Positions 27,255 through 36,363 of a stretch of DNA of 64,000 nucleotides are shown here, in pieces (the stretch's first letter is position 1; every line of letters starts with the position of its first letter). The notes beneath the pieces are model-generated. The model saw only the letters and a program-made list of their open reading frames with translations, ran no database searches and was not told where the DNA came from. Source of the DNA: Bradyrhizobium viridifuturi (GTDB taxonomy: Bacteria > Pseudomonadota > Alphaproteobacteria > Rhizobiales > Xanthobacteraceae); contig NZ_LGTB01000001.1 of NCBI RefSeq assembly GCF_001238275.1, forward strand, positions 310,001-374,000, in the 5' to 3' direction. A program made the position numbers and the translations under genes.

Positions 27255-28468
27255 ATGACCCGGAGCTGGCTACGCGTCGCGCTCTACCTCGTCGGCTCGG
27301 CTGTCGCCTCGGTGGCGGCGCATGCCGAGACCGTGGTGCTCCGCGGCGGCACGCTCTACGCATCGGCCGATGCGGCTGCGCTGCCGGATGCGGTGATCGT
27401 GATCTCGGACGGTGTCATCAGCGCGGTCGGCAAGTCCGGCGACGTCAAGGTGCCTGCGGATGCTCGCGTCATCGATTGCAGCGGCAAGACCGTGGTTGCC
27501 GGGTTCTGGAACAGCCATGTTCATTTCACGGAGCATGTCTGGCACCTCGCCGGCGAGGCGCCGGCCGCGCCGCTGACGCAGCACATGCAGGAGATGCTGA
27601 CGCGATGGGGGTTTACCACCGTCTGGGACCTCGGCTCCGATCCGCGAAACATACTGCCGCTGCGCAAGCGCATCGCCGCCGGAGAAGTCGCTGGTCCCGA
27701 CATCTTCCTCGCCGGCAGCATCTTTCCGAAGGACGGCCATCCGGCCTATCTGCCGGCTGATATGCAGCTGCCCGAGGCATCGACGCCGGACGAGGCCACG
27801 CAACTGGCGCGCAGCTACATGGACCTCAATCTCGATGGTGTGAAACTGTTCACCGGTGTCTTCAAGGGAAACAAGCCGGTCGTGAACATGGACCCGACGA
27901 TCGCCAAGGCTGCGGTCGACGTGGCGCACGCGCAAGGCAAGCCGGTGTTCGCCCATCCGCAGAACAAGACCGGTGTCGAGACGGTGATCGCGGCCGGCGT
28001 CGATATCATGGCGCACACCGACCCGAGCGAAAGCGGCTACACGCCGGAGCAGCTGGCGCGGTTCAGGCGCAGAACATCGCTCTGATCCCGACGCTGGCGT
28101 TGTTCACCACGGTCGTGCTCGATCCCAACGTCACCAACCATCTGATCGCGGCGACCGTCAACCAGCTCAAGCAGTTCTCGGATAACGGCGGTCCCGTGCT
28201 GTTCGGCACCGATGTCGGCTTCACGAAGCTGTACGACACCACGCAGGAATTTCAGCTGATGCACCGCGTGCTGTCGGAACGCCAGGTGCTGGCGTCGCTG
28301 ACGACCAATCCGGCGCGGTTCTTCAAGGCCGCAAGGAAGGGCAAGGTGGAGCAGGGTTTCGACGCCGATCTCGTGGTGCTCGACGGCGATCCGCTCAGCG
28401 ACGTCGCCAATCTCGCGAAAGTGAGCACCACCATCCGCGCCGGTCACGTGATCTATCAGAAGCCGTGA
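27255..28468 (+). pseudogene. Amidohydrolase family protein, frameshifted near 28067
   Basis: Secreted metal-dependent amidohydrolase, ~404 aa if repaired. Signal peptide (MTRSWLRVALYLVGSAVASVAA), N-terminal beta-domain, the metal-binding NSHVHF at the barrel start, VKLFTGVFKG, FAHPQNKTG, and after the break FGTDVGF (metal-binding Asp) and FDADLVVLDGDPLSD. The first frame stops at 28085 after ARFRRRTSL; the second continues at AQNIALIPTLALF. Restoring one G in CAGGCGCAG at 28065-28072 joins them. Confidence 0.88.
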
Positions 28469-28558
28469 AGGCCGGCCGGGGAACTCGCATATCAACGGCG
28501 GCGTTGACGCAGCTGGCGATCACTTGAACCAGCGCCGCGCCGTCACGAGATATAGGCT

Positions 28559-28881
28559 ATGAAGCGATCCTTGATTGTTGCCTGCACCTTGCTCTGGGTC
28601 ATCGGCGCGCGAGCGCCTTTGCGCAAAGGCAGATCCTCGGGCCCGGTGGCTCGATCTACAATCCGACGCTGCCGCCGCCGCCACCGCCACCGCCGCCCCC
28701 CAAGATCGAGGTGCCGCCGGTTCCCAAGATGGACGCGGTCACGCAGCCGAACCTGCGTGCTCCCGCGCGCAGTTCGTTCGGCGACCGTATCAACCGGTGC
28801 CTCGACGAGGCCGCAGCCTCAGGATTGAACCAGAGTGATCGCGCCGCCTATTCGCGATCCTGCGCCAACACGCGCGAGTGA
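28559..28881 (+). pseudogene. Proline-rich secreted protein, frameshifted near 28610
   Basis: ~107 aa if repaired. The signal peptide starts in one frame (MKRSLIVACTLLWVIGA) and the rest lies in the next: AFAQRQILGPGGSIYNPTL, a run of ten prolines, KIEVPPVPKMDAV, and a Cys-containing C-terminal domain (DRINRCLDEAAASGL, YSRSCANTRE). Adding one base in GGCGCGCGAGCGCC at ~28605-28614 makes a normal signal cleavage site. No known function. Confidence 0.7.
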
Positions 28882-28902
28882 CACGTCAGAATCCGGACCG
28901 CG

Positions 28903-29961
28903 CTATCGAGCCGGAAGCCGCAGCGTGGCGAGATCGGAGCCGACGATCGTCGTGCCGGTGAAGCCGCCCGCCTCGGCGGCGCTGCGGTAGTCGGCTTCGG
29001 TCAGCGCACCGCCAGGCACCTTGTAGGGACCGTGATGCGTCGCCCCGACCTGCGGCGCCAGATGGGTCAGCATCAGGTATTTGGCGCCCGCGCGTTTCGC
29101 CATGGCGCCAAGGTCTGGTGTCAGGCTCTGGCGATAGTAGACCGGGGGCGGCATGCCGCTGTCGCGTTCCGGACCCATGATCGGGTGCATGGTCGAATGC
29201 ACGATCACCTCGGCGCCCTGCGCCAGCTTCTCGACTTGCGCCGATGTCGAGGTCGGGCGGGGCGGGGCCGGGCTGTCGTTGCTGGCATCGCCGCCGATCA
29301 CGACGCTGCCGGCAGGCGTGTCGACGCGGAACGAGGCGTGGCCGGCAACGTGGGTCGAGCGGATCGCGCTCACCTTGATGTCGCCCTTCGTCCAAACCAG
29401 CTGCGGCTCGTCGCTCGGCTCGAACGTGATGAGGTGCGCGAGCTCGGCAGGTCCGCCCGCCAATCGTCTCTTGTCCTCCGAAACCCGTTGCGCGATTTCG
29501 CCGGACTGGACGAAGGCATCACCGATATGTGTCAAGAACTTGCCGCAGCTCATGGTGAAGCCGAGCGGTGAAGGCGCATCGCTGCTGCAGACGACATCGA
29601 CCTTGGCTCCGCTGGAGCTCCAGTTCCAGCGCGCGAGCAGGAGGTCGACAAAGCCCTCGGTGTGGTCCGAATGCATATGGGTGAAGAACACGGCATCGAT
29701 CTCTGCTGGATCGATATTCAATTGTGACAGCCGTAAAACGGTGCCGCGGCCGGCGTCGAACTGCAGCTTCGTCGTGCTGCAGCCGGTGCTGTCGTCGCCG
29801 TAGCGCACGAGGGTGCCGGCGCCGGCGACGCCATTGATGAGGGCCGGCCCGCTCATCGTGCCGGTCAGGGTGACGAGCATGCAGGGCGCCGCTTGAGCGG
29901 GCAATGAGACGTGCAACCAGGCGGCCGTCAGCAGGGCGATCGGAAGAGAGAGGCGTTGCAT
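28903..29961 (-). CDS. Secreted metallo-beta-lactamase-fold hydrolase
   Basis: 352 aa from ATG 29961 (GGGAG 8 nt upstream). Signal peptide MQRLSLPIALLTAAWL...AQA. Metal motif FFTHMHSDHTEGF, later STHVAGHASF, VVIGGDAS and LTHLAPQVG. The GTGTxVxxxG-like start (here GAGTLVRYGDD) is typical of the guanitoxin-degrading/RNase Z-like branch of the superfamily. Substrate unknown. The acetyltransferase lies upstream on the same strand. Confidence 0.88.
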   Translation of the reverse strand: MQRLSLPIALLTAAWLHVSLPAQAAPCMLVTLTGTMSGPALINGVAGAGTLVRYGDDSTGCSTTKLQFDAGRGTVLRLSQLNIDPAEIDAVFFTHMHSDHTEGFVDLLLARWNWSSSGAKVDVVCSSDAPSPLGFTMSCGKFLTHIGDAFVQSGEIAQRVSEDKRRLAGGPAELAHLITFEPSDEPQLVWTKGDIKVSAIRSTHVAGHASFRVDTPAGSVVIGGDASNDSPAPPRPTSTSAQVEKLAQGAEVIVHSTMHPIMGPERDSGMPPPVYYRQSLTPDLGAMAKRAGAKYLMLTHLAPQVGATHHGPYKVPGGALTEADYRSAAEAGGFTGTTIVGSDLATLRLPAR

Positions 29962-30063
29962 GCTGTCGGCTCCCGTCGTCATTCCGGTGCCGTGCAGATT
30001 GCCGGACTTCGCGATGGGCCACAAGCGCACGGCCGCGTCGCAGCGATGCCGGCGGCAATCGCG

Positions 30064-30522
30064 TCAAAGCTTCAACTTGTAGCCGATGTGGCTGCCGACG
30101 AATCCGAGCCGTTCGTAGAAGCGGTGCGCGTCGGGGCGCGCCTTGTCGGTGGTGAGTTGCACGAGGTCGCAGCCTCTTGCCCTGCATTGCGCGATCGCCC
30201 ATTTGAACATCTGCTGTCCAACGCCTGAGCTCCGTTGCGTTTCGGCAATTCGGACCGCTTCGATCAGTCCGCGCCAGGCCCCCATGCGCGCCAGTCCGGG
30301 AATGAAGGTGAGCTGCAGGCAGCCGATCACCGCATCGTCCAGGGTCGCAACGGCCTGCAACTGGTTGGGATCGGCGAGGATGGCTTCGAGCGCAGCGACA
30401 TATCGCGGGTTGGGTGGCGAGCTCGAATCCTCCCGCTGCGCCCCCAGCATGTCGTTGACGAGCAGAGCAATGATCGCCGGAAGGTCGGCGGGCTGAGCTG
30501 GGCGGAAGGCGATTGACGTCAT
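30064..30522 (-). CDS. GNAT family N-acetyltransferase
   Basis: 152-aa acetyl-CoA-dependent acetyltransferase. The N-terminal RPAQPADLPAIIALL, motif A segment RSSGVGQQMFKWAIAQCRARG and the C-terminal AHRFYERLGFVGSHIGYKL are classical GNAT elements. ATG 30522 is chosen over an upstream ATG at 30537, which has no ribosome-binding site. Substrate unknown. Confidence 0.9.
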   Translation of the reverse strand: MTSIAFRPAQPADLPAIIALLVNDMLGAQREDSSSPPNPRYVAALEAILADPNQLQAVATLDDAVIGCLQLTFIPGLARMGAWRGLIEAVRIAETQRSSGVGQQMFKWAIAQCRARGCDLVQLTTDKARPDAHRFYERLGFVGSHIGYKLKL

Positions 30523-30609
30523 TGAACGGGATTCCATTGAGGCGGGATCGGTGTCACTGGACAGGTTACAGGCTCGCGCAGGAGAAGGACATCCGGTCCG
30601 GCGCAAACG

Positions 30610-30640
30610 AAATCCGCCGGCCTTTCGGGCCGGCGGATTG
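30610..30640 (-). terminator. Hairpin terminator after the phospholipase-like gene
   Basis: AATCCGCCGGCC and GGCCGGCGGATT form a perfect 12-bp stem around CCGAAA-type loop, followed on the - strand by TTCGTTTG. It lies 24 nt after the - strand gene stop at 30664. Confidence 0.75.
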
Positions 30641-30663
30641 GTCTGTGTCGCGCGGTGCGCTCG

Positions 30664-32839
30664 TCAGTGGTTCCAGTTGCCACCTTGGTCGTCGCCGTCA
30701 CCATGGTGGTGATGGCCGCCGCCGTCGAAGTCGAAGAAGTCGAACATGTCGCTGAGCGCCGGGCTGTTGACCGGAACATAGGGATTGCCGGGCGCCGCAA
30801 CCGGGTTCGGGAAGTTGTCGCGGCTGCGATGGGTGATGGGCTCCAGGCGCCAGTTGCGCTCGATGAATTTGAGGATCGAGACGTGATCGGCATATTCATG
30901 CGAGATGTGGCCCTGCCGCGCGTACGGCGACACCACGATCATCGGAATACGCGTGCCGTCGCCGAAATAGTCGAGCGGCTGCACGTAGCCGGAGTCGAAG
31001 TAGCCGCCACCTTCGTCGAACGTGATGAAGATCGCAGTGTCCTTGGCGTAGTCCGAGGCCTGGACCTGATCGACGATCTTCTTCGCGAAGCCTTCGAACA
31101 GATTGAGCTTGGACGACGACGGGTGACCGTCCGTGAAGCCGCTTGGTTTGACGATCGAGACCGCCGGCAGCGAGTGCTTGGAGAGATCGGAGTACAGATC
31201 AACCGAGTCCTTGATATGGGCTGCGACCTGTTCCGGGTGCGACATGATCGAGGTGTCGTACTGGAACGGATTGCAGATGTTGCAGTACTCGTCGGCGGTC
31301 GGACCGGCCACGCCCCAGTTGAGTTGGTAAGGATCGTTGACGTAGTTGTTCACTGGTCGCCGTAATACTTCCAGGAGATATTCCGCTCGTTCAGGCTGTC
31401 GCCGATGCTCTTGCGGGTCGACGGCGGGATCGTGAACGGGGTGTTGGACGGGTTGGTGTCGGTGTAGGCGTTCTTGCCGTTGCCGAAGTAACCCGGGTTG
31501 TAGTTGTTCAAAAGATAATAGTGGCCCGGCTCGCAATTCGGGTGGATCCGGATGTTCTTCAGATAGTCCAGGATCGGCTTGACGCCGGGCTGGCCCGGAT
31601 CCGAGCAGTCGCTGTAGGAGCCGCCGCCGGACACCGGGTTGGTCTGGTAGGGCGGCGCGAAGCCGCCATTGCCGCCGGCGCCGTAGCCGTCCTCGGTGTA
31701 CCAGTTGTTGGTGCCGGGCGCCGGATTCGGATTCTCGATCTGATGGACGATGCCGGCGTCGGGTGTGCCGCCGAACACCTGCGTGCCGTTCGGCGGGACG
31801 GCTGCGTTGCCGTAGGTATCGCTGAAATAGATCATGTCGGCATGGCCGAACATGATGTGGTTGGCACCGGTGCCGCCGTTGACGGACTGGTGGAAGTTGT
31901 CGCTCATCGCGTATTTCTGCGCGAGCGAGGTGAAGTAGGGCACGTCGCCCTTCTGCACGTTGTAGAAGCCGAGCGCCGTCGAGCCTTCACCCGTGGTCGT
32001 CGCCGTCGGCGAATAGTCGGTGGAGAAGTTCGAGGGCTGCGTCGCACCGTTGGCGCCGGCGCGACGGTCACTTCGACCCAGGCGAACAGATTGCCGCCGC
32101 AGCCCGATGGATTGTCGCGGCTGGCCGACGAGTGGTTGCAGTTCAGCTGCTGCCACATCTGGTAGAACCGATGCACCGGGCTTGCCGAATAGGAGTCGTA
32201 GGGCATGCCGTCCGCGTTGGTGAGCTGGAACGGACCGGCGGGCAGCGTGCTGACATTGCTGATGCGCTGGTCGGGGGTCTGCGAGGTCTGACCAGTGCCG
32301 CCGGAGAGCAGGTACTGGTAGTACTCGGACGGCAGGCCGGATTCCGACTGCTGCGCCAGCACCAGCGATGCCTCGCAGGTGGTGATCGGCGAGCTGCCGC
32401 ACTTGTTCGGGATGTAGGAGACCTTGGGGCCGCCGACCAGCGGAGACGGCAGCTGATCCTTGGGGAAGTTCTGCTTCGGCGGGCTCAGCAGGAACGCATC
32501 GTTCGGGCCGTTATCCATGGCCGCCTGCTGATGCGCCATTTCGAAGTTCGGCCCGGGGATCGCATTCTTGCCGGCGTCGAGCTTGACGATGCCCTGCGAG
32601 AGCAGGTTGAACACGCTCTGGTCGCGGCGCTCGGGCACGTAGGTCGCGAACACATGGTCGAAGCTGCGGTTCTCGCCGATGATGACGATCACGTGCTTGA
32701 TCGGCGTCCGGGTCTCGTGTCCGCCGTGGTGATCCCAGTCCTGTGCAAGGACGGGGCCGGCGGTGAACTGGCCCAGCGCCAGTGCGCTGAGTGTGAGGCG
32801 GCAACCTTGCAGCCAACGTGACTTGTGCCTGTCGCGCAT
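30664..32839 (-). pseudogene. Phospholipase C/acid phosphatase-like phosphoesterase, two frameshifts
   Basis: ~725-aa exported enzyme of the phosphoesterase family (PF04185; AcpA/PLC type) if repaired. Signal peptide ends FTAGPVLAQ; metal and catalytic start HVIVIIGENRSFDHVF; then AWVEVTV | AGANGATQPSNFSTDYSP, NHIMFGHADMIYFSD, ISWKYYGDQ | NNYVNDPYQLNWG, IFITFDEGGGYFDSGYV and a His-rich end GGGHHHHGDGDD. One base is missing near 32060 and one near 31352. Its start overlaps the multicopper oxidase stop by 1 nt (TAATG), implying coupled translation. Confidence 0.88.
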
Positions 32840-34671
32840 TAAAGCTCTCCTTTTTGCTGAGTGAGCGGCTTGGTGGAACTTGCAGTGTCTCGTGGCACGA
32901 CCCTGATCCGTCCCATCATGCCGCCGTCCTCATGCTCGAGGACGTGGCAGTGGTAGACGAAGGTGCCGACGATGTTGGGATCGCGAAAATCCATGCGCAG
33001 GCGCACGCTCGGATATTTCAGCATGCGGCCGTTGTAGTAGGGCACGTTGACGGTATCGCGCAGGAACGGCTCGTTGACCGCGACGCCGGACCAGTCGAGC
33101 AGCTGGAAGTGGAGCTGATGGATGTGGAAATCATGCAGCTCCATCGAGCGGTTCTCGATGATCCAATCCTCGACGTCGCCCTGCCGCACGGTGATGTCGG
33201 GCACGTCGGAGTTTGGATCGAACGGTCTCGGCGTCTCGCCGTCGAGGGTCATGAAGAACTTGGTCGGGCTGTTCGGGTCGTTCGGGTTCTCCGGCTGCTC
33301 CGAGAAGAACAGCTTTCTGATGCGCACCGGGGCGACGTTGCCGACCCAGGGGTGCTCCGGCGGCGGCAGCGGCTCAGCATGCGCAGGCAGCACGGCTTGC
33401 GGCTCGCTTGCATCGACTGAGGCCGCGATCGCGACCAGCGCGCGGTTGGGGTCGTTTTCGCCGGCGGGGCCAGTGTCGACCGCGCGCGTCACCAGCAAGG
33501 CGGACGCACCGGCCGGCGGTCCTTCGACGATGAACTCGGCGCGCGAGCCCGGCGGCAGGCCGATATGGTTGACCCACTGCACCGGCGGCGATGGGCTGCC
33601 CCGGAATTGCAGCGGCACGCCGTCGAGCCCGACGATGCCGATCTGCTGTGGCACGCGGCCGACCAGCAGCGCGAGATTGAGATAGGTGATCGCGGATGCG
33701 TTCAGCACCCGCCAGAGCTGCCGTTCGCCGGGCTTCATCGTCAGCCTTGCCGGCGGATAGTTCGGATAGGGCACCGGCACGAAATTGACGGAAAGATCCT
33801 TCGACGGCTTGCCGAAGCCGGTGCCGGAGTTGGCGACGTCGCCGTCATTGTCGAGCTGGCTCTTGGTCATGACCGGCTCGAATTTCGACGGCGGTGCGTC
33901 GGGATTGACGAGATCCTGGTCGCGGATCACGAGGACGCGCTCGGGCAGGCCGGCGAGCTGTGGATCGGCACGCTCGATGCCTTCGATGATGATGGCGCCG
34001 GAGGCGCCGCCGAGCACCTGCGTCTTGCTGAAGCCGTGCAGGTGCGGGTGATACCAATAGAGGCCGGGCGCCGCGTCGTCGGGAATGCGCAGGCGATAGT
34101 CGAACGGCGCGTCGTCGGGCTGGATCGAGGTCTTCAGCACGTCATCCTGGTGGCAGACCGGCGGCACGGTCAGCCCGTGGAAGTGCAGATTGGTCGAGAT
34201 CGGCGTCATCGCGCCGCTCGCGCAAATGTCCGCCTGCTTCCGCGTCGTGCAGATCGGCGCGCCGGCGAGCGGGCGGTCGATCGCAGGCGTTGCGGTATCG
34301 AGATCGACGAGGTCGTTCTTGAAATGAATGACGAGCTGATCGCCCGGCTTCAGCCGCAGGGTCGGCGACGGCCTCCCGTCCGGCGCCAGATAGCAATAGC
34401 GGCTCGTTCCGTCGGGTAGCTTCTGGTCATGGATACTGAGCTCGGTTTCGAGCACGCCGTCGCGGCTGCGCAGTTCGGCGGGTTCCTCGATCGCGCTTCC
34501 GGGCGCGGGCCGGGTACAAACGTCCGGTTGCGTGCGCGGCGCATCCTGCACGCCTGCTGCGGCGAGCCAGGTCGTCATGCCGCTCGCGGCAAGCCCGAGG
34601 CAAGCTGCAGCGATGACACAACAATCGGTCGAAAGTCGTCGTGTCACGCCGCCCCGCCAATACGCCGCCAC
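32839..34671 (-). CDS. Multicopper oxidase (laccase-like)
   Basis: 610-aa copper oxidase, probably exported: RRLS followed by a hydrophobic stretch looks like a Tat signal. The four copper-binding motifs are present: HFHG (163-166), HPHLHG (~208), HDFHIHQLHF (~525) and HCHVLEHEDGGMM (~574), including the type-1 Cys and the axial Met. The start is uncertain: GTG 34671 or GTG 34647, neither with a strong ribosome-binding site. The stop overlaps the phospholipase start, suggesting an operon. Confidence 0.92.
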   Translation of the reverse strand: MAAYWRGGVTRRLSTDCCVIAAACLGLAASGMTTWLAAAGVQDAPRTQPDVCTRPAPGSAIEEPAELRSRDGVLETELSIHDQKLPDGTSRYCYLAPDGRPSPTLRLKPGDQLVIHFKNDLVDLDTATPAIDRPLAGAPICTTRKQADICASGAMTPISTNLHFHGLTVPPVCHQDDVLKTSIQPDDAPFDYRLRIPDDAAPGLYWYHPHLHGFSKTQVLGGASGAIIIEGIERADPQLAGLPERVLVIRDQDLVNPDAPPSKFEPVMTKSQLDNDGDVANSGTGFGKPSKDLSVNFVPVPYPNYPPARLTMKPGERQLWRVLNASAITYLNLALLVGRVPQQIGIVGLDGVPLQFRGSPSPPVQWVNHIGLPPGSRAEFIVEGPPAGASALLVTRAVDTGPAGENDPNRALVAIAASVDASEPQAVLPAHAEPLPPPEHPWVGNVAPVRIRKLFFSEQPENPNDPNSPTKFFMTLDGETPRPFDPNSDVPDITVRQGDVEDWIIENRSMELHDFHIHQLHFQLLDWSGVAVNEPFLRDTVNVPYYNGRMLKYPSVRLRMDFRDPNIVGTFVYHCHVLEHEDGGMMGRIRVVPRDTASSTKPLTQQKGEL

Positions 34672-34990
34672 GCGCGCGCAAGGGCACGACCGACGTCTTG
34701 CATGACGTCAGTCCACGTCTTGCGACCGCAATGGTCGACAAAGTTTCTGTTTGGTGATGCGAGGCTAGCCGCGCGTTGTTGCCGAAATCTGGCAGGTTTT
34801 TAACGCGCAGATGACAGGAGTTTGCGGCACTTCGACGCAGCGGCGTGCGCGATGTTCAAACCTGCTGAGCGATCAATCGGATGGCGCATTCGCGGACTGA
34901 ATTGCGGAGATACGAAGACGCGCAGGCAATCGACAGAAAATTTTTCGGTGTCGCCGATCCTGTCATCTGCGGTCGTGCCGACAAGTGAGA
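34672..34990. other. Intergenic stretch upstream of the multicopper oxidase
   Basis: 319 nt with no credible gene. It should hold the promoter of the oxidase/phospholipase operon. TGCATGACGTCAGTCC and the repeated CGTCTTGC at ~34,692-34,726 are the only obvious features; no assigned operator. Confidence 0.4.
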
Positions 34991-35446
34991 CTACCGCCTG
35001 AACTGCGCCAGAAACATCCGCAAGGAATCGTGCGGGCTCTCGACATCCGCAATCACCCAGCCGTCGGGTCCGTTGACGACGATGAAGTTGAGCGTGACGG
35101 CGCGGCCTTCATTGTCGAAGGTCACGGTCACATCGGTCTTGTCGAACTGCCGGCGCGGCGTTGCGATCGAGATCGGGCCGATCCGCCAGGTCGGGCTCTG
35201 CACCAGGAAATCGTAGGGCGCGTCGTGCAGCGCGGTCCAGGCGCGGCGCAGGCTGGAATCGAAGAATTGCCGAGCGGTGTCCTCGTCGCGCGGCAGGCCA
35301 TTGGAAAACGCGGCGCTGCCCTTGCCATAATGGGCGTAGACGTTGCGGATCAGCGATTCCGGCGTGCGGAACCCGGCATCGGTGGCGGCGGCTCCGAAAA
35401 CCGCCGCAACCAGCGAGAAACCCGCGAGGAATTTGCCGCGTCCCAT
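34991..35446 (-). CDS. Secreted DUF3828-like protein
   Basis: 151 aa. Signal peptide MGRGKFLAGFSLVAAVFGAAA. The mature part (PESLIRNVYAHYGKG, FFDSSLRRAW, APYDFLVQSPTWRI, VTVTFDNEGR, GPDGWVIADVES) matches the NTF2-like DUF3828 pattern from memory. Function unknown. It is divergent from the ATP12 gene, 70 nt away. Confidence 0.75.
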   Translation of the reverse strand: MGRGKFLAGFSLVAAVFGAAATDAGFRTPESLIRNVYAHYGKGSAAFSNGLPRDEDTARQFFDSSLRRAWTALHDAPYDFLVQSPTWRIGPISIATPRRQFDKTDVTVTFDNEGRAVTLNFIVVNGPDGWVIADVESPHDSLRMFLAQFRR

Positions 35447-35516
35447 CAGCTTTATTTGCCTCTGCCGCTGGCATATCTTGCAGGGAAATCATTTGAAACG
35501 AAAGCCGGCCGGCGCG

Positions 35517-36299
35517 ATGCGCGAACTCTTCGACGATATCCCTGAACAAGCCCCGCTCGATCCGCAGGAGGCGGTGCGGCGCCACATCCGCACGCCGCAG
35601 CGCAAGCGCTTCTACGCCAGCGCCGGCGTTGCCGAGGCCGACGGCGGCGGCTATTCGATCGCGCTCGACGGCAAACAGATCCGGTCGCCGTCCGGCAAAC
35701 CGATCGTGGTGCCGACCCGCGCCATTGCCGACGCGGCCGCGGCCGAGTGGAATGCGCAGGGCGAGACCATCGATCCCGTGACCATGCCAGTGACCCGGCT
35801 GGCCAACAGCGTGATCGAGGGGGTGATCGATCGCGTCGACGAGGTCGCCGACGATGCCGCAAGATTCCTCGGCAGCGATCTGCTGTTCTACCGCGCCGGT
35901 CATCCCGAGACGCTGGTGGCGCGCGAGGCCGAGCATTGGGACCCGATCCTGTTCTGGGCCGCCGATGCGCTCGGCGCCCATTTCGTGATGGCCGAAGGGG
36001 TCATGCATGTCGGCCAGCCCGAGCCCGCGATCCGGGCGGCGCGTGCCGCGTTCCCGACCGATCCCTGGCCGGTCGCGGCGCTCCATATGGTGACGACCTT
36101 GACCGGCTCGGCGCTGCTGGCGCTGGCGCTGGCGCATGGCGTCCGTGACGAGGACGAGGTCTGGGCCGCCGCCCATGTCGACGAGGACTGGAATATCGAG
36201 AAATGGGGCGTCGACGAGGAGGTCGCGGCGCGCCGCGCCGCCCGACAGGTCGATTTCAGGGCCGCCGCCAGCGTCCTCCGGGAGTTTAAGCCGGGTTAA
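35517..36299 (+). CDS. ATP12 family F1-ATPase assembly chaperone
   Basis: 260-aa homologue of mitochondrial ATP12, which binds F1 alpha during ATP synthase assembly. LDPQEAVRRHIRTPQRKRFYASAGV, IALDGKQIRSPSGKPIVVPT, AAEWNAQGETIDPVTMPVTRLAN and the C-terminal WGVDEEVAARRAAR are typical. ATG 35517 has no clear ribosome-binding site; TTG 35493, behind CAGGGAAA, would add eight residues and may be the true start. Confidence 0.93.
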   Translation: MRELFDDIPEQAPLDPQEAVRRHIRTPQRKRFYASAGVAEADGGGYSIALDGKQIRSPSGKPIVVPTRAIADAAAAEWNAQGETIDPVTMPVTRLANSVIEGVIDRVDEVADDAARFLGSDLLFYRAGHPETLVAREAEHWDPILFWAADALGAHFVMAEGVMHVGQPEPAIRAARAAFPTDPWPVAALHMVTTLTGSALLALALAHGVRDEDEVWAAAHVDEDWNIEKWGVDEEVAARRAARQVDFRAAASVLREFKPG

Positions 36300-36363
36300 C
36301 GAGGGGTTTACGGCGCCGGGCTAGCCTGCGGCACGTCCCTCGCGCCTGGCCGAGACCTCCGAC

